Below are positions 1 to 4,254 of a stretch of 6,224 bases of DNA, one piece after another; positions within the stretch are counted from its first letter, which is position 1, and every line of letters begins with the position of its first letter. Source of the stretch: Haloarculaceae archaeon (lineage in GTDB: Archaea; Halobacteriota; Halobacteria; Halobacteriales; Haloarculaceae); assembly GCA_018609945.1 (NCBI GenBank), contig JAHENO010000132.1:1-6224 (forward strand). The letters are read 5' to 3'. The notes under the pieces were generated by a model. That model did not search any database, was not told the DNA's origin, and was given only the letters and a program-made list of their open reading frames with translations. Position numbers and translations under genes: made by a program.

Positions 1-150
1 GGAGGACAGCACCGACGCGGGGAAACCCGCGGAGGACAGCACCGACGCGGGGAAACCCGCGGAGGACAGCACCGACGCGGGGAAACCCGCGGAGGACAGC
101 ACCGACGCGGGGAAACCCGCGGAGGACAGCACCGACGCGGGGACACCCGC
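1..150 (+). repeat. 30-bp in-frame tandem repeat (at least 5 units) within leuS
   Basis: Five head-to-tail 30-bp units lie at 1-30, 31-60, 61-90, 91-120 and 121-150. The first four are identical base for base. The fifth differs by one base (A to C at 144), changing Lys to Thr. Each unit encodes EDSTDAGKPA, so gain or loss of a unit keeps the reading frame. The sequence after unit 5 starts with the same GGAGGAC, which marks the seed or junction. Each unit, with the first base of the next, contains the inverted repeat CGCGGG-GAAA-CCCGCG (16-31 in unit 1). The array runs off the left edge, so the true copy number is unknown. Identity at synonymous sites suggests recent expansion by slippage or unequal recombination. 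Confidence 0.97.
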
Positions 151-643
151 GGAGGACGCGGCCTGGCCCGAACCGGATCCCGCCTTCGAGTCACCGGAGA
201 CCGAGGCCCGCGAGGAACTGATCGCCGACCTCGTCGAAGACGTCCGCGACATCGTCGACGTGACGGGAACGGACCCGGAGACGATCCGCGTCTACGTCGC
301 CGCCGACTGGAAACGCGAGGTCTTCGAGACCGTCCGCGAGGTCGGGCCGGACGTCGGTGCCGTCATGGGCGCCGCCATGGAAGACGAAGCCCTGCGGGAG
401 CGCGGCGAGGCGGTCAACGACCTCGCGGGCGACCTGGTGGAGTTCGTCCGGGGTCGCGACGAGGAGTCGCTGAAGGCACTCTCGTCGCTCGACGTAGGGG
501 CGGTCTACCGGTCAGCCGGGGCGTTCCTCGAACGCGAGTTCGACGCCGCAGTCGAGGTCTACGCCGAGGACGGCAAGACTGTCGATCCCGAGAACAAGGC
601 CGACCAGGCGGTCCCGTTCCGGCCCGCAATCCATATCAGCTGA
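1..643 (+). CDS. leuS: Leucyl-tRNA synthetase (LeuRS), C-terminal part, 5' end outside the window
   Basis: This is the last 213 residues of an archaeal-type leucine--tRNA ligase, a cytoplasmic enzyme that charges tRNA-Leu with leucine. The frame is open from the first full codon at position 2 to the TGA at 641-643, so the GTG at 260 is internal and not the start. Residues 1-50 are five decapeptide repeats (EDSTDAGKPA). From residue 51 (EDAAWPEPDP) the normal protein resumes with the linker after the anticodon-binding domain, then VTGTDPETIRVYVAADWKRE and the conserved tail AVPFRPAIHIS, which matches the PF(R/K)PAI ending of archaeal LeuRS. In this family the C-terminal domain contacts the long variable arm of tRNA-Leu. 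The catalytic (HIGH/KMSKS) and editing domains lie upstream, outside the window. The odd feature is the repeat insertion just before the conserved WPE segment. It converges on a minus-strand gene 62 bp away. Identification is by recalled family similarity only. Confidence 0.86.
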   Translation, partial: EDSTDAGKPAEDSTDAGKPAEDSTDAGKPAEDSTDAGKPAEDSTDAGTPAEDAAWPEPDPAFESPETEAREELIADLVEDVRDIVDVTGTDPETIRVYVAADWKREVFETVREVGPDVGAVMGAAMEDEALRERGEAVNDLAGDLVEFVRGRDEESLKALSSLDVGAVYRSAGAFLEREFDAAVEVYAEDGKTVDPENKADQAVPFRPAIHIS

Positions 644-659
644 GAGTGGGGCCCGTCGG

Positions 660-696
660 TCGACACGGAATCCACCCCGAGACGTGAGGGTGTCGA
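660..696. terminator. Possible bidirectional terminator hairpin between convergent genes
   Basis: A perfect 7-bp inverted repeat, TCGACAC (660-666) and GTGTCGA (690-696), sits in the 62-bp gap between the leuS stop and the stop of the microprotein gene. The 23-base loop is long and there is no T tract on either strand, so a termination role is weakly supported and the repeat could be chance. Confidence 0.22.
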
Positions 697-705
697 ACAG
701 AGCGG

Positions 706-1005
706 CTACGTTCCGTTCCCGGCCCCTTCCTCGTCGACCGGAATCTCGGTACTGCTGCCCGTCGTCCCCCCGTGCTCGGCACCGCCGGCCTCGGCGGCCG
801 TGTACCCGGCGAGGTACCCGGCAGTGCCGCCGACGAGGCCGCCGATCGTCGCGCCGGCGGGGCCGCCGACCGCGCCGAGCACCGACCCGGCGAAGCCCGC
901 TGCCGTCGCGGTCCGTTCGGCCGCCTCCTCGGGGTCGGACCTGCTCGCACAGGTGGTGCTGTCGTGGCCGTGACCGTGTTCGTCGTCGTGGTGGCCCATG
1001 TCCAT
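706..1005 (-). CDS. His-rich glycine-zipper microprotein (99 aa), function unknown
   Basis: I do not recognise a named family. The 99-aa product has three visible parts. Residues 1-20 (MDMGHHDDEHGHGHDSTTCA) carry five His, several Asp and Glu, and one Cys, a composition suited to metal binding. Residues 21-35 are a charged linker (DPEEAAERTA). Residues 36-72 form a hydrophobic glycine zipper with Gly in a strict every-fourth pattern (47, 51, 55, 59, 63, 67, plus 40, 44, 48), typical of tightly packed membrane helices. The tail (73-99) is Gly- and acid-rich. The start could be the ATG at 1005 or the second ATG at 999; a GAGGG lies a few bases before the latter. It sits 59 bp downstream of the cyclodeaminase-family gene on the same strand and may be co-transcribed. 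A weak AT-rich box (cctttagg, 1037-1044) could instead give it its own promoter. The same frame stays open further upstream, but that stretch is antisense-phase shadow of the upstream gene. Confidence 0.7.
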   Translation of the reverse strand: MDMGHHDDEHGHGHDSTTCASRSDPEEAAERTATAAGFAGSVLGAVGGPAGATIGGLVGGTAGYLAGYTAAEAGGAEHGGTTGSSTEIPVDEEGAGNGT

Positions 1006-1064
1006 CCCTCGGGGCTGGAGGCAGAAAACCCTTCGACCTAAAGGAATTGGCCGAGGAGAGCGAT

Positions 1065-2066
1065 CTACGTCTCCGTGCCGACCAGCGGGAAGTCCGTGCC
1101 GATGTCGTGCTCGCGGGCGTGTTCGTAGACCACGTGGGCCGCGGCGACGTCCTGGATGGCGAGCCCCGTCGAGTCGAAGACCGTGACGCCGTCGTCGGCC
1201 GTCCGACCGTCGAGGGTGCCGGCGACGATGTCGCCGAGTTCGCCGTGCAGGTCCTCGTCGCCGAGCAGCCCCTCGTTCCAGGGGACGTTGATCTCCCCGG
1301 AGTGGGTGCACTGGTCGTAGTCGTCGATGACGAGCTTCGCGTGCTGGAGGATGTCGTCCGCGATCTCGTGTTTGCCCTCGGCGTCGGCCCCCATGGCGTT
1401 GACGTGGGTCGAGGCGCCGACCTCGTCGACGACGGGATCGCGGACGGGCGTCGTCGTCGAGACGATGTCGCAGGCGGCGGCCTCGGCGTTCGTGCCCTCG
1501 GTGACGTCGTAGTCGTCGTCGTAGCGGTCGACGAGTTCCTGCCTCGCGTCCGGGTCGATATCTGCGACGACCACCCGCTGGATGTCCCGGACAGCAGCGA
1601 TGGCCTCCAGTTGGGTGTACGCCTGGATGCCCGCACCCACCAGGCCCAGCGAGGTAGCGTCCTCGCGGGCGAGGTACTCTGTGGCGACCGCCGCGGCCGC
1701 GCCCGTCCGCAGGCGAGTGAGGTGCGTGCCGTCCATGACCGACAGCGGGAACGCGGTCTCGGGATCGGAGTAGATGACGGTCCCCATCACCGTCGGGAGG
1801 TCGTGCTGGTCCGGATTGCCTGGGTGAGAGTTGACCCACTTGACGCCCGCAGCCTCCCAGTTCTCGCCCGCCCCCTCCGTGGCGTCGATGTAGGCGGGCA
1901 TCGACCGGAAGTCACCGTCGTACTGGGGCAGGTCGATGTAGGACTTGGCGGGCATCTGCGTGTCGCCGCGGGCGTATGCACCGAAGGCACCCTCCACGGC
2001 GTCGATGACCTTCGGCAACTGCGCACCGGCCTCGACGTCATCGGAGTCGAGTAGCAGCGTCTCCAT
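1065..2066 (-). CDS. Ornithine cyclodeaminase/mu-crystallin family oxidoreductase (alanine dehydrogenase-like)
   Basis: This 333-aa cytoplasmic enzyme belongs to the ornithine cyclodeaminase/mu-crystallin family, which in archaea includes NAD-dependent alanine dehydrogenase (alanine to pyruvate plus ammonia). Visible family features are QMPAKSYIDLP (37-47), GVKWVNSHPGNP with the substrate-side Lys76, LTRLRTGAAAAVA with Arg120, the Rossmann loop GLVGAGIQA (141-149), an acidic end of the second strand (VADID, Asp169), which favours NAD over NADP, and NAMGADAEGKHE with Asp228, the position of the catalytic Asp in bacterial ornithine cyclodeaminase. Length is normal for the family. A longer frame could start at GTG 2087, but I choose ATG 2066 because a TATA box (2092-2097) lies about 28 bp upstream of it, giving a leaderless mRNA that would start at or just before this ATG. 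The substrate (alanine, ornithine, another amino acid or an imine) cannot be decided from sequence. Confidence 0.92.
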   Translation of the reverse strand: METLLLDSDDVEAGAQLPKVIDAVEGAFGAYARGDTQMPAKSYIDLPQYDGDFRSMPAYIDATEGAGENWEAAGVKWVNSHPGNPDQHDLPTVMGTVIYSDPETAFPLSVMDGTHLTRLRTGAAAAVATEYLAREDATSLGLVGAGIQAYTQLEAIAAVRDIQRVVVADIDPDARQELVDRYDDDYDVTEGTNAEAAACDIVSTTTPVRDPVVDEVGASTHVNAMGADAEGKHEIADDILQHAKLVIDDYDQCTHSGEINVPWNEGLLGDEDLHGELGDIVAGTLDGRTADDGVTVFDSTGLAIQDVAAAHVVYEHAREHDIGTDFPLVGTET

Positions 2067-2091
2067 GTGCGACACTCCGACAGCCACTCAC

Positions 2092-2097
2092 TTATAT
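2092..2097 (-). promoter_or_regulatory. TATA box for the cyclodeaminase-family gene
   Basis: The minus strand reads CATATAAG here, with the TATA core centred about 28 bp upstream of the ATG at 2066. In haloarchaea this spacing puts the transcription start at or within a few bases of the ATG, a leaderless transcript. No Shine-Dalgarno sequence is present before the ATG, which agrees. Confidence 0.62.
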
Positions 2098-2110
2098 GCG
2101 GCCCAACCGT

Positions 2111-2135
2111 CACGGGCAGATCACATCTGCCTGTG
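2111..2135. promoter_or_regulatory. Inverted repeat upstream of the TATA box, candidate operator
   Basis: The arms are CACGGGCAGAT (2111-2121) and ATCTGCCTGTG (2125-2135) around a 3-base centre CAC. Ten of eleven positions pair, the other being G opposite T. It starts 13 bp upstream of the TATA core of the cyclodeaminase-family gene, where haloarchaeal activators of the Lrp/AsnC type or other dimeric regulators commonly bind. The repeat is seen directly; the regulatory role is inferred from position. Confidence 0.5.
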
Positions 2136-2232
2136 TGGTGATAGGTGGGTCAGTGCAGAATGTAGAGTAGATAATCAGCACGACACAAGTCGGGAAGAAG
2201 AGAACGATGACACAAGAGGTCCGTATCTACCG

Positions 2233-2315
2233 ATAATGACTGCTGTAGCTATTTTCCAGGTCGACCGCACGACCATCGTGCGGCCGATCCGGTAACGAAC
2301 TACAGCAGTCATTAT
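2233..2315. repeat. 83-bp concentric imperfect palindrome (possible MITE or structured RNA element)
   Basis: The outer arms ATAATGACTGCTGTAG (2233-2248) and CTACAGCAGTCATTAT (2300-2315) are perfect 16-bp reverse complements. An inner pair CCGCACGA (2265-2272) and TCGTGCGG (2276-2283) is also perfect around a 3-base loop CCA. Both pairs share the same centre, base 2274. Between them, 9 of 16 opposed positions are Watson-Crick pairs with no bulge needed, and one more is G-U in RNA. In total 33 of 40 opposed positions pair. Pairing stops abruptly outside 2233/2315, and I see no target-site duplication in the flanks. It lies 119 bp past the permease stop. Confidence 0.88.
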
Positions 2316-2434
2316 GAGGGCGTCAGACAACTCTTCACATGGGGTTACCGTCATCCGTAGCTGTACACGATCCTCACGCACCCAAGTAACGGTAGATCGA
2401 AACCGCTCAAAACGGGAGTGCCGAGTGTCGGATA

Positions 2435-3780
2435 TCATGCCTTGTCGTCGACATCGGGGTCGAAAGGGCTGCGCTCCAAGTAGAGAAACTCGAGCAGAAA
2501 GAGTGTGAGAAAGATGCCGACGATCCAGAGCAAAATCTCGATATCGGTCCGGTAGAGATGATAGAGAACGATCGGGATCGCCACGGTCGTCCCGGCGAGA
2601 CCGAGTGCAGGGAACAGACGGTTCGATTCCGTCTCGTCCGCGAGTTGGAGATTCACGAAATTGGCCACAGCGTCCGCGATCAGAAATGCGACCGAACCGA
2701 ACTCGGTGATCTGCTTGAGTGTCCCGAGCGCGGCGAAGGTAGCGGTAAGGCCACCCATGAGTAGGAGCGAGTAGACGGGAATACCCTCGCGGTTCCGAAA
2801 CGAGAAGAGCCGCGGGATCGCGCCTTCGGTTGCAATCTCGTGGACGAGCCGTGAGGCACCGAAGAGCGTCGCGTTGATTCCCGACGAGGTGCTTTTCATC
2901 GCGGAGAGGATCACGAGCACGAACCCGGCAGCACCCAGAAGAGGAATGTTCGAAACGGCTGCTGCAAGCGCAGTCTCCTCATGGGCAATGAGCTGTTCTG
3001 GCGTCAGTTGGAGGGTTGCCATGAACGACACTGAGACATAAATCAAAATCGCGATCAAGATGGCGAGATACATCCCGATCGGGAGGGTTCGTTCGACATC
3101 TTCGATTTCCTCATAGTCGTAGATCAGTAGCTGAAATCCCTCGTAGGAGACGAAGATGATCGCAAATCCGGTGATCGGGCTGATATATCCCTCGTTGAAA
3201 AAATCGACTGCAGTGGGATCACCCTCAAAAAGAGAATTCCGAGCGCGGCGAGCGAGAGTAAAACCGCGATCTTGAGGTAGACGGCAATATCCTCGAACAG
3301 CCCGGTTTCGCGGACGCCCGAGAGGTTCAATCCCACGAAGAGGGCGACGATCACGACCGAGATAACGGGGCGAAGGAGCTGCGGGAGCGCGACCCCGACG
3401 ATGGCCCGCGCGGCGGTAAGGGCGTACGCGCCGAACGCGAAGGCATACATCGCCATGACACCTATGTAGCCGACGACCAACACCCATCCAGTATATGCTG
3501 CAAGGCTCGGATGGTCTACGGTGTGCTCGACGAACGTGAACGCCCCGGCGTGTTCGCCGAAGTGGAACGTCAGTTTGAGGTACGAGTACGCGGTGAGCAG
3601 CGTGATAACACCCGCGATGAGATACGAAAGCGGGACGGCGTTGCCGGCTTGCTGCATCGCGACACCGAGGACGGCGTAGATGCCGCCCGAGACCATTCCG
3701 CCGACGCCCATCGCAACGACCTCCAAGAGACCGAGCTTTCCTGAACGGGTGCGGCTCAGCAGAGACGTGAGCAGAGTCAT
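2435..3780 (-). pseudogene. APC-superfamily amino acid permease, split by a single frameshift
   Basis: This is a membrane transporter of the amino acid-polyamine-organocation superfamily, expected to have about 12 TM helices and move amino acids with H+ or Na+. The first frame runs from ATG 3780 for about 184 residues. It contains GLLEVVAMGVGGMVSGGIYAV, the unwound substrate-binding TM1 typical of the family, and FGEHAGAFTFVEHTV. It then reads out of frame to a TGA at 3124. The family sequence continues in the other frame from near 3226 (FEGDPTAVDFFNEGY, then SYEGFQLLIYDYEEIED and SAMKSTSSGINATLFGASR) to the TGA at 2435. Adding one base at the 5-T run (coding strand; 3227-3231) would restore a 448-aa protein. 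Both halves are otherwise intact, with no other stop or gap, so the lesion is recent, a sequencing error, or programmed. It lies 28 bp after the holin-like gene, probably in one operon. The substrate is unknown. Confidence 0.85.
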
Positions 3781-3808
3781 ATCACCGTAATCTGCGTTAT
3801 TTCTCGGA

Positions 3809-4066
3809 CTACTGGAACAGGTTATACAACCAAGCAAGGAGATACGCGCCGAGAAACCCATCTGCGAACGCCCAGACAGCACCGAGTACCAATCCTCGAG
3901 TTGTCGAATCATATCCCAGATACACGTCGGAAAGGAGGTCCTGCCACTCCCCACCCCACCCTCGACGCGCCGTCACTCCCAGTACAACCACGGCACCGGC
4001 CCAAAGCAAACCCATTGCCTTCCCGAGCGCTTTGCCGTCCACTCGACGGGTGCTCTGGTCTCTCAT
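3809..4066 (-). CDS. Small two-TM membrane protein, haloarchaeal 'bacteriophage holin'-like
   Basis: The 85-aa protein resembles short haloarchaeal membrane proteins often labelled 'bacteriophage holin', a name that does not prove lysis activity. Residues 1-16 are basic and polar. TM1 is about 17-33 (MGLLWAGAVVVLGVTA). A loop with RRGWGGEWQDLLSDVYLGYD follows, and TM2 is about 58-84 (GLVLGAVWAFADGFLGAYLLAWLYNLF), containing the GAVW-F-DGF and AWLYN segments that I recall as conserved. ATG 4066 is chosen because the minus-strand box GATTAAGT (4089-4096) is centred about 27 bp upstream, giving a leaderless start. The permease begins 28 bp downstream, so the two are probably co-transcribed. That pairing suggests a membrane-associated partner rather than a phage lysis protein, and no phage genes are nearby. 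The actual role is unknown. Confidence 0.8.
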   Translation of the reverse strand: MRDQSTRRVDGKALGKAMGLLWAGAVVVLGVTARRGWGGEWQDLLSDVYLGYDSTTRGLVLGAVWAFADGFLGAYLLAWLYNLFQ

Positions 4067-4088
4067 ACCTGGAATTTATCCATTTTCC

Positions 4089-4096
4089 ACTTAATC
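4089..4096 (-). promoter_or_regulatory. TATA-like box for the holin-like/permease operon
   Basis: The minus strand reads GATTAAGT, centred about 27 bp from the ATG at 4066, the spacing expected for a leaderless haloarchaeal transcript. The match to the haloarchaeal TATA consensus is partial. A closer AT-rich site (GATAAATT, about 4074-4081) is too near the ATG to serve as the TATA box. Confidence 0.5.
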
Positions 4097-4152
4097 AGTT
4101 ACTGTCTTTCCCACGGTTCGAAAACGACAGAGCCGGGTTGCAAAACAATTGC

Positions 4153-4183
4153 TGTGCAAGATACGCAGGTTCTATCTTGCACA
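4153..4183. promoter_or_regulatory. 11-bp perfect inverted repeat in the helicase/holin-like gap
   Basis: The arms TGTGCAAGATA (4153-4163) and TATCTTGCACA (4173-4183) are perfect reverse complements around a 9-base centre. The element is about 57 bp upstream of the TATA-like box of the holin-like gene and 71 bp past the helicase stop. On the minus strand it is followed by GCAATTGTTTTGC, a partly T-rich tract. It could be a dimeric regulator site, a terminator for helicase read-through, or the stem of a small RNA, since a box AAAATATAG (4211-4219) lies at suitable distance to start a transcript just before it. Confidence 0.5.
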
Positions 4184-4230
4184 TCAAACGGTACCAATAT
4201 CACACACCTGCTATATTTTCCGCCAGGGTA

Positions 4231-4243
4231 GGCAAACAAACAC
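4231..4243 (-). terminator. Possible T-rich terminator after the helicase gene
   Basis: The minus strand reads GTGTTTGTTTGCC beginning 11 bases after the helicase stop codon. Archaeal termination commonly uses T-rich tracts on the coding strand without a hairpin. The tract is interrupted, so support is modest. Confidence 0.3.
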
Positions 4244-4254
4244 TCCGCCCGGAA

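Larger units (their letters stand above)
2067..2434. other. Intergenic region, 368 bp, no protein gene supported
   Basis: Both flanking genes are on the minus strand. From low to high coordinates the region holds the TATA box of the cyclodeaminase-family gene (2092-2097), an inverted repeat directly upstream of it (2111-2135), a stretch with no recognised element (2136-2232) apart from a spaced 8-bp direct repeat GACACAAG (2182-2189 and 2209-2216), the 83-bp palindrome (2233-2315), and 119 bp downstream of the permease stop in which I see only a short minus-strand T stretch (2409-2412). Open frames here are short and resemble no family I know. Base composition is clearly more AT-rich than leuS or the helicase. 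Confidence 0.75.

Noticed and set aside
1..150. CRISPR-like array of 30-bp direct repeats with an internal palindrome
   Set aside because: The units are directly adjacent with no unique spacers, and the array is open in the leuS reading frame and encodes a regular decapeptide.
1006..1839. Upstream extension of the microprotein frame to a 377-codon minus-strand frame
   Set aside because: It overlaps the cyclodeaminase-family gene in another frame with an Arg/Pro/Gly-rich translation; only the part from ATG 1005 has a distinct composition and lies in otherwise non-coding DNA.
684..2054. Long plus-strand open frame (456 codons) opposite the cyclodeaminase-family gene
   Set aside because: It is antisense to a clearly recognisable enzyme, has an Arg-rich low-complexity translation at its start, and arises from the high GC that removes stop codons.
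2207..2236. Nine-codon plus-strand frame (MTQEVRIYR) ending inside the palindrome, preceded by a purine-rich stretch, as a leader peptide
   Set aside because: Such a short frame is expected by chance, no promoter is evident, and no plus-strand gene follows for it to regulate.
2346..2394. Short inverted repeat TACCGT / ACGGTA downstream of the permease
   Set aside because: Only 6 bp with a 37-base spacer and no T tract, well within chance.
2623..2642. tRNA T-arm look-alike (GACGG-TTCGATT-CCGTC) on the plus strand
   Set aside because: It lies inside the permease coding sequence, and no matching acceptor stem, anticodon arm or D arm can be found around it.
3781..3954. N-terminal extension of the first permease frame to 3954
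   Set aside because: The extra 58 residues overlap the holin-like gene out of frame and are unlike the family; ATG 3780 gives the usual short N-terminus before TM1.
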